A stretch of 64,000 nucleotides of DNA, from NCBI GenBank assembly GCA_965217935.1, contig OZ244581.1, positions 3,472,001 to 3,536,000 on the forward strand. Direction: 5' to 3'. Positions 29,984-38,508 of this stretch are shown here, one piece after another. Both the position numbers and the translations under genes were made by a program. The notes below the pieces were generated by a model. That model was given only the letters and a program-made list of their open reading frames with translations. It did no database searches and was not told where the DNA came from. The DNA is from JBBROS01 sp965217935. GTDB lineage: Bacteria > Pseudomonadota > Alphaproteobacteria > Acetobacterales > Acetobacteraceae. Numbering within the stretch: position 1 is the stretch's first letter; every line of letters starts with the position of its first letter.

Positions 29984-31006
29984 ATGCCAGATGCCCAGCC
30001 CAACCCGCGCACCCCCGAGGTGCATCACGGGCGCGGCCTGCCGCTGCGCGTCGGCACTCGCGGGTCGCCGCTGGCGCGGACGCAGACGCGAATGTTCCTC
30101 GACTTGCTGACTCGGTTCTGCCCGGTGCTCGCGCTTGGGGTGCGGGGGCAGCCGGTGTTCGAGGAGCACGTGATCCGCACCACCGGCGACCGGGTGCAGG
30201 ACCGGAGCCTGGCGGAGATCGGCGGCAAGGGGCTGTTCAGCAAGGAGATCCACGAGGCGCTGCTCGACCACCGGATCGACTTCGCGGTGCACAGCCTGAA
30301 GGACCTGGAGACCGAGCTGCCGCAGGGCATCGTGCTGGCCTGCACCTTGAAGCGCGAGGACGCGCGGGATGCGCTGATCCTTGGGCCGGCTTGCGAAGGG
30401 CCGGGCGAGGAGCCGCTGAGCGCCCTGCCTCATGGCGCTGTGATCGGGACGAACTCGTTGCGGCGGCAGGCGCAGTTGCTGCATGCGCGACCGGATTTGC
30501 GGACCGTGCTGTTGCGCGGCAACGTTCAGCCGCGGATCGAGAAGGTGCGGCGGGGGGATTGCGCTGCCAGCCTGCTCGCGCTGGCGGGGCTCAAGCGGCT
30601 GGGCTTGCAGGATACGCCGATGGCGGTGCTGGACCCGGATATCATGGTGCCGTCGGCTGGGCAGGGGATCGTGGGCATCACCACGCGGGCCTCGGATGAG
30701 GCGCTGCATGGTCTGCTGTCGGGCATCGAGGACCCGGAGGCCCGGGCCGTCTCCACCGCCGAGCGGGCGTTGCTGGCGCGGCTGGATGGGAGTTGCCGCA
30801 CGCCGATCGGGGGGCACGCGCGGCTTCTGCCGGGTTCGGGGGGCGGGCGGCCGGACACGCTGCGCCTGACGGGGCTGGTGGCGCGGCCGGATGGCACGTT
30901 CCTGCTCAAGCGAACGGTGCAAGGGGCGCCGAGCGATGCCGCCCGGCTCGGGGCCGAGCTTGGCAGCAGCCTTCGCGGCGACAGCCCGCGCGACATCCTT
31001 GGCTGA
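29984..31006 (+). CDS. hemC: Porphobilinogen deaminase (hydroxymethylbilane synthase)
   Basis: Condenses four porphobilinogens to hydroxymethylbilane in haem synthesis (340 residues). RVGTRGSPLARTQT, the catalytic region GGKGLFSKEIH and LKDLETELP, SLRRQAQLLHARPDL and PSAGQGIVGI are present. The dipyrromethane cofactor Cys lies in GSCRTPIGG. First gene of a hemC-hemD-mitofilin-like-hemY run. Confidence 0.96.
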   Translation: MPDAQPNPRTPEVHHGRGLPLRVGTRGSPLARTQTRMFLDLLTRFCPVLALGVRGQPVFEEHVIRTTGDRVQDRSLAEIGGKGLFSKEIHEALLDHRIDFAVHSLKDLETELPQGIVLACTLKREDARDALILGPACEGPGEEPLSALPHGAVIGTNSLRRQAQLLHARPDLRTVLLRGNVQPRIEKVRRGDCAASLLALAGLKRLGLQDTPMAVLDPDIMVPSAGQGIVGITTRASDEALHGLLSGIEDPEARAVSTAERALLARLDGSCRTPIGGHARLLPGSGGGRPDTLRLTGLVARPDGTFLLKRTVQGAPSDAARLGAELGSSLRGDSPRDILG

Positions 31007-31703
31007 GCCGGCGGCTGCCCCTATTGTTCACGAAATATTGATTACTCGGCCGGACGCTGAGGCGTCGTCGGTCGCTGAGCGGATTCGGGCGCGGGGCCTG
31101 TTGCCTATTGTTGCCTCTTTGTTGCAGGTTCGTCATATGCCGATGCGTATGCCGCACCATGTCGACGCCGCGCTCGTGACCAGCGGCAACGCGCTGCCCG
31201 CGCTCGCCGGGCTCGCGGCGCCGGTGCTGACGGTGGGGGATGCGACGGCCGAACGGGCCCGGGCGGCAGGCTTGGCGGACGTGACCAGCGCGGGCGGGAG
31301 CGCGGATGACCTGTTCTCGCTGGCCGAAACTCGTTGCCGTCCCGGCGCGCGCCTGCTGCTCGCGAGCGGAGAGGGCCAAGGCCATGCGCTGGCGCAGCGG
31401 CTTCGGGGCGCCGGGTTCCGGGTTCACCGCCGCAGCGTGTATGCGGCCCGGCCGGTGAGCCGCTTGCCCGAGGCCGCCTGCCAGGCGCTAGCTCGCGGGC
31501 GGCTTCGGGCGGCGCTGTTCCTGTCGTCCGAGACTGCGCGGACGTTTGTTCGTCTGTTGCCGATGGAGTATGCGCCCCGCGTTGCCGGGGTGGAGGCGCT
31601 TGCCATCAGCGAGAAGACGGCGGATGCGCTCGCCCCCTTGCCCTGGCGGCGGGTCCGTGTGTCAGTAGGGCCAACCTTGGATCACGTATTGGCGTTATTA
31701 TGA
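30999..31703 (+). CDS. hemD: Uroporphyrinogen-III synthase
   Basis: Cyclises hydroxymethylbilane to uroporphyrinogen III with inversion of ring D. The protein is poorly conserved, as usual. HEILITRPDAEASSVAERI opens domain 1; TVGDATAERARAAGL and LLLASGEGQGHALAQRLR lie mid-protein; LFLSSETARTFVRLL and AISEKTADAL lie near the end. The start is uncertain: TTG at 30999, overlapping the hemC stop, gives 234 residues, and no ATG lies near the conserved N-terminus. The stop overlaps the next gene (ATGA). Confidence 0.88.
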   Translation: MAEPAAAPIVHEILITRPDAEASSVAERIRARGLLPIVASLLQVRHMPMRMPHHVDAALVTSGNALPALAGLAAPVLTVGDATAERARAAGLADVTSAGGSADDLFSLAETRCRPGARLLLASGEGQGHALAQRLRGAGFRVHRRSVYAARPVSRLPEAACQALARGRLRAALFLSSETARTFVRLLPMEYAPRVAGVEALAISEKTADALAPLPWRRVRVSVGPTLDHVLALL

Positions 31704-32917
31704 GCGACGAAGTCCCGAACGAACCCAACACTCCCCCGGAGCGCGCCCGGATTGAACCTGCTTCGGCATCGAGGCGGCGGGATGGGCTGCCGCTGCTGTA
31801 TATTATCGGCTTCGTGGTCCTGGCCGCGGCGGTGTTCTACGTCTACCGCAACCCGACGCGGCCGCGCGAGGCGGCGCAAGAGGCGGCGCGCGTGGATGCG
31901 CTGACCCAGGAGGCTGTGGCGCGGCAGCAGCAGTACGAGATCCTGACGAAGCGGCTCGTGGCCTTGGAGTCGAAGCAGGCCCCGGCGCCGGCGAACCTGG
32001 CGCCGCTGGAGGCCAAAGTCGCGGCGCTTGAGAACAGGCCGCCTCCGTCGCCGCCGGCCGATCTCGGGCCTTTGACGTCGCGGCTCGACGCGATCGAAAA
32101 AAAGCAGGCGGAGATGGCTCAGGCGCTGGATCAAGCCCGGCAGCAGGCGCAGGCGAGCGTTGGCCCGGTCAAGTCCGAGCTTGATGCCCTGAAGACGCAG
32201 CAGGCGGAGCTGGCGAAGAGGCTGGATCAAGCGGGGCAGCAGGCAGACAGCAATCTTGCCCCGGTCAAGTCGCAGCTTGCGGCGCTGGAGACGAAGCAGT
32301 CCGACATGGCGGGCGACACGTCCGGCAAGCTGGATCAGGTCACGCAGCGGATCGGCGCGCTCGGATCGCAGGTCGGCAAGCTCGGCAACCGGCTCGATGC
32401 GGCTGAGGCGCAGTCGAAGGAGACGGGCTCGGCCTTGGCCTCGCTCAAGGGCCAGGCGCAGCAGGTTGGCCAGCTTCAAGCCGCGAACGTCGCGTTGAAT
32501 GCCGGGCAGCCGCTGGGGGAAATCGATGGGGCGCCGCCGGCGCTGGCGCAATTCGCCCACAGTGCGCCGCCGACCGAATCCGGGCTTCGCCTGTCGTTCG
32601 AGACCGCGGCAGAGGCGGCCCGGCACGCGAGTCAGCCGGCGCTGACCGACAACCAGAACTTCGTCGACCGCATGTGGACGCGGGCGCAGCAATCCGTGAC
32701 GATCCGGCAGGGCGACAACGTCGTGGTCGGCGATCCGATCTCCGGTTACCTGGCCAGCGCGCGCCAGAAGCTCGACGCGGGCGACTTGTCCGGCGCGGTC
32801 AAGGCGCTCGACGGGCTGGCCGGGCCGGCGCGGGCGGCGATGTCGGGGTGGATCGACCAGGCGCAGTCGTTGCTGAACGCCCGCGCCGCAATCGCCAAGA
32901 TGGCGGCGCGCACCTGA
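31700..32917 (+). CDS. Mitofilin-like membrane-anchored coiled-coil protein
   Basis: 405-residue protein with a short cytoplasmic N-terminus, one transmembrane helix (LLYIIGFVVLAAAVFYVY, about 31-48) and a long periplasmic coiled coil (about 60-255). The coiled coil holds three repeats around KKQAEMAQ, TQQAELAKRLDQA and TKQSDMAG. A globular C-terminal domain ends NARAAIAKMAART. It resembles alphaproteobacterial homologues of the mitochondrial cristae protein Mic60, which lie between hemD and hemY. Such proteins are linked to inner-membrane shaping and contacts with the outer membrane. Coupled to hemD by ATGA and to hemY by TGATG. Confidence 0.88.
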   Translation: MSDEVPNEPNTPPERARIEPASASRRRDGLPLLYIIGFVVLAAAVFYVYRNPTRPREAAQEAARVDALTQEAVARQQQYEILTKRLVALESKQAPAPANLAPLEAKVAALENRPPPSPPADLGPLTSRLDAIEKKQAEMAQALDQARQQAQASVGPVKSELDALKTQQAELAKRLDQAGQQADSNLAPVKSQLAALETKQSDMAGDTSGKLDQVTQRIGALGSQVGKLGNRLDAAEAQSKETGSALASLKGQAQQVGQLQAANVALNAGQPLGEIDGAPPALAQFAHSAPPTESGLRLSFETAAEAARHASQPALTDNQNFVDRMWTRAQQSVTIRQGDNVVVGDPISGYLASARQKLDAGDLSGAVKALDGLAGPARAAMSGWIDQAQSLLNARAAIAKMAART

Positions 32918-34236
32918 TGCGCACGGTCCTTCTCTTCACGCTCGCGGCCGCGGTCTGCGTCGCGCTTGGCTGGTGGGTGGCGGATCTTCCGGGAACCTTC
33001 ACGGCGACCGTGAACGGCACGACGTTTCAGGCCAATGCACCGGTGGCGATCAGCCTGCTCGCGCTGCTGTTCATCGTTCTTTACGTCATCATCCGGCTGA
33101 TTGCCGCGCTGTTCCGCGGCCCGCGGGCGGCGCGGCGGCGCGGCGGCGAGAAGCGGCGCGTCCGCGGCGAGGCCGCGGTCAACCGGACGTTGTTGGCGCT
33201 TGCCGGCAATGACGTCAGCCTGGCCTTGCAGCAGGCCCAGCGCAGCCGGCGCCTATTGGGCGATACGCCGCTGACGCTGCTGCTTGCCGCTCAGGCGGGC
33301 CGGCAGGCCGGGCGGGAGGATGAGGCCGGGGGCATCTACAAGCTGCTCGCCGACCGTCCGGACGCGCAGATCCTCGGTTTGCGCGGGCTTCTGCGCCAGG
33401 CGATGGCCAAGCAGGATTGGCAGGGCGCCGCGGCCATCGCCCAGCGCGCCGAGTTGGCCCATCCCGGCACGGGATGGCTGACCGAGGAACGCCGTTACAT
33501 CGCCCTCCGCAACGGGCAATGGGGCGAGGCCTTGCGCCTTATGGGGCCGGTTCGCGCCCAAGGGGCTGACAAGCCGGCGATCTCGGCGATGTCGTTGGCG
33601 CTGTCGCGCGAGCAGGACGACGGCGACGCCGCCCTCAAGCTGTCGAAGGACGCCTGGGAGACGGACCCGTCGCTTGCCCCGGCCGCGCTGTCGTATGCCG
33701 GGCACCTGCGCCGGAAGGGGCGGGAGCGGGCCGCGCTCGACGTGCTTCGCCGCAGTTGGGCGACCGTGCCGCATCCGGCGGTGGCGGAGGCGTACCTGGA
33801 GCCGGTGAAGGACAAGCTCGGGCGGACGCGCGCCGCGCAGGAGCTCGCGGGGGCGAACCCGGCCCATCCGGACAGCGCGCTGCTTCTGGCGCAGACCGCG
33901 ATGGAGGCGGGCCTGACCGGCGAGGCCCGGCGCCATCTTGAGACGGCGCAGAAGGCGGGGCTGGACGACCGCCGGCTTTACGTGCTGCAGGCGGACCTTG
34001 CCGACCACGACAACGACGCCGATGCGGCGCAGGAGGCGCTGCGCCGCATTCCGACCGCGAAGCCGGAGCCGACCTGGCGTTGCCTGGCCTGCGGCATGGC
34101 GCATCAGGCATGGCATCCGGTGTGCGACGCGTGCGGCGCGCCGGGCCGGGTCGCGTGGACGGATGGCGACGTGCATCAGCAGCAGCCGTCGACGAAGATC
34201 GGGCCGCCGGTGCCGGCGATCGAGGGGCTGGCTTGA
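32917..34236 (+). CDS. hemY: HemY N-terminal domain TPR protein with C-terminal zinc ribbon
   Basis: 439-residue inner-membrane protein. Two N-terminal helices (about 3-24 and 40-63) form the HemY_N domain, followed by a TPR-like helical array (about 85-390). This is the bacterial HemY of the hem cluster, not protoporphyrinogen oxidase; its function in haem synthesis is unsettled. The C-terminus has two Cys pairs (CLACGMAHQ and CDACGAP), a rubredoxin-like zinc ribbon similar to the one in LapB. ATG at 32917 overlaps the previous stop. Confidence 0.9.
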   Translation: MRTVLLFTLAAAVCVALGWWVADLPGTFTATVNGTTFQANAPVAISLLALLFIVLYVIIRLIAALFRGPRAARRRGGEKRRVRGEAAVNRTLLALAGNDVSLALQQAQRSRRLLGDTPLTLLLAAQAGRQAGREDEAGGIYKLLADRPDAQILGLRGLLRQAMAKQDWQGAAAIAQRAELAHPGTGWLTEERRYIALRNGQWGEALRLMGPVRAQGADKPAISAMSLALSREQDDGDAALKLSKDAWETDPSLAPAALSYAGHLRRKGRERAALDVLRRSWATVPHPAVAEAYLEPVKDKLGRTRAAQELAGANPAHPDSALLLAQTAMEAGLTGEARRHLETAQKAGLDDRRLYVLQADLADHDNDADAAQEALRRIPTAKPEPTWRCLACGMAHQAWHPVCDACGAPGRVAWTDGDVHQQQPSTKIGPPVPAIEGLA

Positions 34237-34372
34237 GGCTGGCCCCGTCCTGGCGGCGCTGACCCGCGAGCAACCCAGGGTAATGCTGGCCGGTTGTCGG
34301 GCGCGTTGCGCTGAACGGGGCAAAGGCGGCATCGGGATGCCGTATGGCGCGCCGTCGCGACGCGATCGCGGG

Positions 34373-34858
34373 CTAAACGCCGGGTTGGGCTTCGGCCGGG
34401 TTGGCACAGCGCGCGCACAGCCCTTCCGCCTCGATGGTGGCGCCTTGGATCATGAAGCCGCGCCGGGCCGCGGCTTGCCGGAGCGATACGAGCAGCGCCG
34501 GGTCCTCAAGCTCCAACACGGCGCCGCAGTTGCCGCAGATGAGAAACTGGGCGTGGTGATCATGGTCCTCGCCGACCGGGCAGCCGACGAAGGCTGAGAG
34601 GCGTTCGATGCGATGGATCAATCCCTGCTCGATCAGGAAGTCGAGGGCGCGATAGACCGTTGGCGGCGCAGCGCCCGGGCGCTGCGCCCTGAGCCGGTCC
34701 AGCAGGTCATAGGCGCCCATGGGCCGGCTCGCCTCCAGCACGAGCGCCAACACCTGCCGCCGCAGGCCGGTCAGTCTCGCGCCGCGCCGTTCGCATGATG
34801 CCGCGGCCCGTTCGAGCTGGGCCGCGACCGGCTCGGCGGGTTGGGCTTTTGCCTGCAT
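34373..34858 (-). CDS. Fur family regulator, Zur-like
   Basis: 161-residue metal-sensing repressor. A winged-helix DNA-binding domain (RRQVLALVLEASRPMGAYDL, PTVYRALDFLIEQGL) is followed by a dimerisation domain with DHDHHAQF and the structural zinc Cys pairs CGNC and CARC. The C-terminal CARC pair and overall pattern suit Zur (zinc uptake regulator) better than Fur; no znuABC genes are in the window. ATG at 34858 is chosen; longer versions would run into the divergent hisI start at 34899. Confidence 0.85.
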   Translation of the reverse strand: MQAKAQPAEPVAAQLERAAASCERRGARLTGLRRQVLALVLEASRPMGAYDLLDRLRAQRPGAAPPTVYRALDFLIEQGLIHRIERLSAFVGCPVGEDHDHHAQFLICGNCGAVLELEDPALLVSLRQAAARRGFMIQGATIEAEGLCARCANPAEAQPGV

Positions 34859-34898
34859 CGGCCTTATGTTTCGCACGGGTGCCATCGCAAGGCCAGAC

Positions 34899-35282
34899 AT
34901 GTCCAGCATTCTCGATCAGGTTCGGTTCAACGCCGCCGGGTTGGTTCCGGCGATCGCGCAGCAGCATGATACCGGCGAGGTGTTGATGCTGGCCTGGATG
35001 AACCGCGAGGCGCTGTCGGAGACCCTGGCGACGAACCGGGTGTGCTACTGGAGCCGCAGCCGCGGGGCGCTTTGGCGCAAGGGGGAGACGAGCGGGCAGG
35101 TGCAGCGGCTGGTCGAGCTGCGGGTCGATTGCGACGCGGACGCCTTGCTGCTCCTGGTGCGGCAGCATGGGGTCGCTTGCCATACGGGGCGGCGGTCCTG
35201 CTTCTATCGCGCCGCGCGGGATGGGGCGCTGGCAACGCTGAGCGAACCGGAGGCCGACCCGGCGGCGCTTTATGGATCATAG
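34899..35282 (+). CDS. hisI: Phosphoribosyl-AMP cyclohydrolase
   Basis: Opens the purine ring of phosphoribosyl-AMP, the third step of histidine synthesis. 127 residues, the stand-alone form without a HisE domain. VCYWSRSRGALWRKGETSG, the metal-binding DCDADALLLLV and the catalytic CHTGRRSCFYR are all present. ATG at 34899. No other his genes are adjacent; its divergent start is only 40 bases from the Zur-like gene. Confidence 0.95.
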   Translation: MSSILDQVRFNAAGLVPAIAQQHDTGEVLMLAWMNREALSETLATNRVCYWSRSRGALWRKGETSGQVQRLVELRVDCDADALLLLVRQHGVACHTGRRSCFYRAARDGALATLSEPEADPAALYGS

Positions 35283-35393
35283 AAGCATCTGAGTCCTGTT
35301 GCGCGACGTTCCAGGCCCGGCGAGAACCCTGGCGTTTTGGCTGCGTTCGTCCGTATCATTCATGATCCCACGCTCGGGAGACCGGTTGCCAGG

Positions 35394-36413
35394 ATGACGC
35401 CGTTTAACCCCAGCGCGCCCGGCGTTGACGCGATCGTTGCCGTGCCGGTCCGCGACGAAGCGGAGCGCGTGCAGGACTGCCTCCGGGCGCTTGGACAGCA
35501 ACGGGACCGCAGGCCCGGCATCCTGCTGCTGGTCAACAACACCACGGACGCAACCCTGGCGGCCATCGCTGCCGTGGCGCCGTCATTGCCGTGCCCGTTG
35601 CGCGTGGCGGCGCATGACTTTGCCCCGGACAAGGCGAGTGCGGGGCTGGCGCGGCAGCTTGCGATGCGGTTGGCCGACCGGCTCGCGCCGCCGGGGCTGC
35701 CGTTGCTGACGACCGATGCCGATGGACGGGTGGCGCCGGACTGGCTGGCCCGCAACTTGTATCACTTGCGGCGCGGCGCGGATGCCGTGTTCGGCCGGGC
35801 GGTGATCGATCCGGTCGAGGCGCTGCAAATCCCGGCAGTCTTGCACGAGGATGATGCGCGGGAGTGCGCGTATGCGGCGGCGCTCGACGAGATCGAGAGC
35901 CTGATCGACCCTGACCCGGATGATCCGTGGCCGCGGCATACGGAGCGGGCCGGCGCCAGCATCGCGGTGGCCCGGGATGTCTACCGTTCGGTTGGGGGGT
36001 TGCCGGCGATGCCGCTCGGGGAGGACAGGGGGTTCTACCTGGCGCTGCGGCGGATCGATGCGCGCATCCGCCATGCGCCCGAGGTCGGCGTCGTGGTATC
36101 GGGGCGGATCGTGGGCCGGGCCAAGGGGGGTATGGCCGATACGATGCGGCGGCGGATGGCGGCGCCGGACCAATATCTGGATGAGGCGCTTGAGCCGGTG
36201 ATGGATCGGGCCGCGCGGATTCGCGCCCGCGCGGCGGCGCGGCGGGCGTTCGGGGCGAATGGCGCCACGGGCGGGTTCGGGGCGGCGTGGGAAGCGGTCT
36301 CCGCCGAAATGGCTTCGCGGCGGGTGGCGGCCGCCTCGTTGCCCGCGGAGATGCAGCGGGCGCTTGTCATGCTCGATGGATTGCGGGGACGGGCGCTTGC
36401 GGCGGCCGAATAG
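35394..36413 (+). CDS. Family 2 glycosyltransferase
   Basis: 339-residue GT-A fold transferase. IVAVPVRDEAERVQDCLRAL is the N-terminal nucleotide-binding strand, LTTDADGRVAPDW carries the DxD metal motif, and GGLPAMPLGEDRGFYLALR is an ED motif of the acceptor site. No membrane segment. ATG at 35394 is preferred over an upstream GTG/TTG that lacks a ribosome-binding site. Convergent with a PIG-L deacetylase and acyl-CoA dehydrogenase pair. The same three functions, often plus a methyltransferase, recur together in alphaproteobacteria, suggesting a shared glycan/glycolipid pathway. Substrate unknown. Confidence 0.85.
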   Translation: MTPFNPSAPGVDAIVAVPVRDEAERVQDCLRALGQQRDRRPGILLLVNNTTDATLAAIAAVAPSLPCPLRVAAHDFAPDKASAGLARQLAMRLADRLAPPGLPLLTTDADGRVAPDWLARNLYHLRRGADAVFGRAVIDPVEALQIPAVLHEDDARECAYAAALDEIESLIDPDPDDPWPRHTERAGASIAVARDVYRSVGGLPAMPLGEDRGFYLALRRIDARIRHAPEVGVVVSGRIVGRAKGGMADTMRRRMAAPDQYLDEALEPVMDRAARIRARAAARRAFGANGATGGFGAAWEAVSAEMASRRVAAASLPAEMQRALVMLDGLRGRALAAAE

Positions 36414-36509
36414 GCCTTTGTGGCCCTGATTGTGTCAGGACGGTTGCAGTTTAGCGCTGATCTGGACTGGCAATCGGTGCCCTGACATTTCAAGCAGGGC
36501 GATTGCAGG

Positions 36510-37250
36510 CTAACGCGGGTTCCTGATGAACGTCTCGAATGGGCGATCGAACCGGGCGAGGAAGTCGGCCGGGAGCTTGAAGCCTTGCGGGTCGTCGATG
36601 ATGAGATCCGAGGTTTGCGTGCGGTGGGCGGCGATGGCCTGGCGTTTGCGCGGGAGCTGCTGGCTGATGTCCAGGCGGAAGCCGGACGGGAGCGGGCCGG
36701 GCAGCGGCACGTCGGGCGGCAGGGTCAGGCCCCAGACCGGGTAGGAGAGGTGGCGGATGCCAGTCTCGGCCGCCGCCGCCGCGGCGAGCAGGTGGGTCGC
36801 TTCGTGGTCGGCGTGCGGGTCGTGCTGCCAGGTGGCGAGGAGCGTGCCCGCGCCGATGCGCAGCGCGAGGGAGGCGATCGCGGTGACGGCCGCATCGAAC
36901 GCCGGGCCGGACGTGGGCGCTTCGGTGTCCGGCAGGCCGAGGAAGCCGATCCGCTGCGGCGGCAGGCCGAGGGCGGCGACGGCCCGGCGGGCCTCCTGCT
37001 GGCGCATGGCGCGCAGGCGGGGGGCGGGGTAGGCGCGCGAGTTCGGGTGGGAGCCTGCGCCGTCGGTGATGACGAGGACGAACGGGGGCGAGCCGGCGTC
37101 GCAGGCCAGTGCGATCAGGCCGCCGCAACCGAGGCTCTCGTCGTCGGGATGCGGGGCGAGGATCAGGGGCGGGCCGGCAGCGGCTAGGGCCGGCAGCGGC
37201 TGAAAGGGGAAGGCTTCGATGGCGGCGAGCGCTGCTGCGGCCGGGATCAT
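36510..37250 (-). CDS. PIG-L family zinc deacetylase
   Basis: 246-residue LmbE/PIG-L deacetylase that removes acetyl from N-acetylglucosaminyl-type substrates. The zinc/catalytic motif APHPDDESLGCGG is at 32-44, the second ligand motif is DPHADHEATH, and ITDGAGSH is the other active-site loop. The start overlaps the acyl-CoA dehydrogenase stop (ATGA at 37247-37250), so the pair is co-translated. Context implies modification of a sugar made or moved by the convergent glycosyltransferase; this is inference. Confidence 0.9.
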   Translation of the reverse strand: MIPAAAALAAIEAFPFQPLPALAAAGPPLILAPHPDDESLGCGGLIALACDAGSPPFVLVITDGAGSHPNSRAYPAPRLRAMRQQEARRAVAALGLPPQRIGFLGLPDTEAPTSGPAFDAAVTAIASLALRIGAGTLLATWQHDPHADHEATHLLAAAAAAETGIRHLSYPVWGLTLPPDVPLPGPLPSGFRLDISQQLPRKRQAIAAHRTQTSDLIIDDPQGFKLPADFLARFDRPFETFIRNPR

Positions 37251-38314
37251 GCGCGGGCGAGCTCATGCCGGGCGGCTTCGGTCAGCACGGAGTCGGGGGC
37301 TGGCTGGCGGAGATAGGTGGTCAGGTCGCGCAGCAGGCGCTCGACGGGGTTGGGCCGGACCAGGGCGGCGAGGCCGAGGGCGCGCTGGGCGTGGCGCATG
37401 GCGTCGAGGCAGGCGGCCTCGATGGCGATGCGGGCGAGGTTGACGTAGGCCACCTGGTCGGCTGCGGGCGCGTTCGCGGTCTCGGCGCGTTGCGCGGCTT
37501 GCCAAGTCCAGAGCCGGGCGGTCTCTTGGGCGATCAGCATATGGCCGAAGCGGGCCTGCTGCAGCGGCGCTTCGGCGTGGCCGCGGGCGCGGAGCTGGGT
37601 GCGGACGGCGCCGGTCAGGGCGTCGAGGCCGCCGAGCGTCGCGGCCATCGTGCGCCAGGCGCCGGTCGAGAGATCCGGCTCGCGGAGATAGTCGCCGTCC
37701 TGGCCGATGACGGCGGCGTCGGCGACGGGGACGCCGTCGAGGGTGATCACGCCGTTGGCGCTCGCTCTCATGCCGAGGAGACTTGAGCCGAGCGGGGCGA
37801 CCGGCTCCTGTCCGGTCAGGCTGACGAGGGCCATTCGCACGCTGTCGCCTTCGGTCACCGTCACCAATGCCCGGCGGAGATGCCCGGCGCCGGAGCACGG
37901 CCCTTTCTGGCCGGACAGCCGCCCGTTGTCGCGGCGAACGGTTTGGCCGGGCGCGTCGGTGACCCAGAGGCCGTAGAGCAGTCCTTGCCGGCAATCGGCG
38001 GCAAAGGCCCGGCTCTGGTCCGCGGCGCCGTAGCGGACGACAAGGCGGGCGACGTTGACGTGGGCCTCATAAAGACGGGCGAGCGACAGGTTGGCTTGGC
38101 CGAGCAGACGAAGCAGGCCGAACAGCGCCAGGGCGCCGCCCGGTTGCGTGCCCGCGCCGGCGCCTCCGAGGGCTGCGGGCAACGGGGCTTTGGCGAGGCC
38201 GAGACGGACCAGGCAGGCGACGTCCTCAAGGGGGAACAGCGCGCCCTCATCGAGCAGCGCGGCACGAGCGGCGATTTGCCCGGCATGGGCGCGCAGGGCT
38301 TCGGTGAGCGGCAT
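37247..38314 (-). CDS. Acyl-CoA dehydrogenase-like flavoprotein
   Basis: 355-residue member of the acyl-CoA dehydrogenase fold. LVRLGLAKAPLPAALGGAGAG and GALALFGLLRLLGQANLSLARLYEAH (about 31-100) form the N-terminal helical domain; YGLWVTDAPGQTV matches the FAD/substrate beta domain; the C-terminal helices contain VAYVNLARIAIEAACLDAM. A clear catalytic Glu could not be fixed, and similarity to generic dehydrogenases is moderate, so it may act on a non-CoA substrate. Coupled to the PIG-L gene. Confidence 0.8.
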   Translation of the reverse strand: MPLTEALRAHAGQIAARAALLDEGALFPLEDVACLVRLGLAKAPLPAALGGAGAGTQPGGALALFGLLRLLGQANLSLARLYEAHVNVARLVVRYGAADQSRAFAADCRQGLLYGLWVTDAPGQTVRRDNGRLSGQKGPCSGAGHLRRALVTVTEGDSVRMALVSLTGQEPVAPLGSSLLGMRASANGVITLDGVPVADAAVIGQDGDYLREPDLSTGAWRTMAATLGGLDALTGAVRTQLRARGHAEAPLQQARFGHMLIAQETARLWTWQAAQRAETANAPAADQVAYVNLARIAIEAACLDAMRHAQRALGLAALVRPNPVERLLRDLTTYLRQPAPDSVLTEAARHELARA

Positions 38315-38412
38315 TCAAGCCTTAACCCGCGAGCAGGCCGTGAGTTGAGCCGAAAGTCTTGCCGTTGCGCGGCGAGCGGGCGCGAAGGTCATGAGCCAGG
38401 TTAGTCTGCGAT

Positions 38413-38437
38413 CGCCCTGACTGAAACAGCCAGGGCG
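38413..38437 (-). terminator. Strong hairpin between transglycosylase and acyl-CoA dehydrogenase genes
   Basis: On the minus strand CGCCCTGGCT, a 5-base loop (GTTTC) and AGTCAGGGCG form a 10-bp stem with one G-U pair. It lies downstream of the transglycosylase gene and upstream of the acyl-CoA dehydrogenase gene. No U-run follows, so it may be a weak terminator, a processing site or a leader structure. Confidence 0.35.
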
Positions 38438-38508
38438 TCATTTGCCAGGCCAGGAAAGGCCGGGCCCGTTCGGCGCCAGCGATATTCAGGATCGTGCGGC
38501 CGCCCGGA

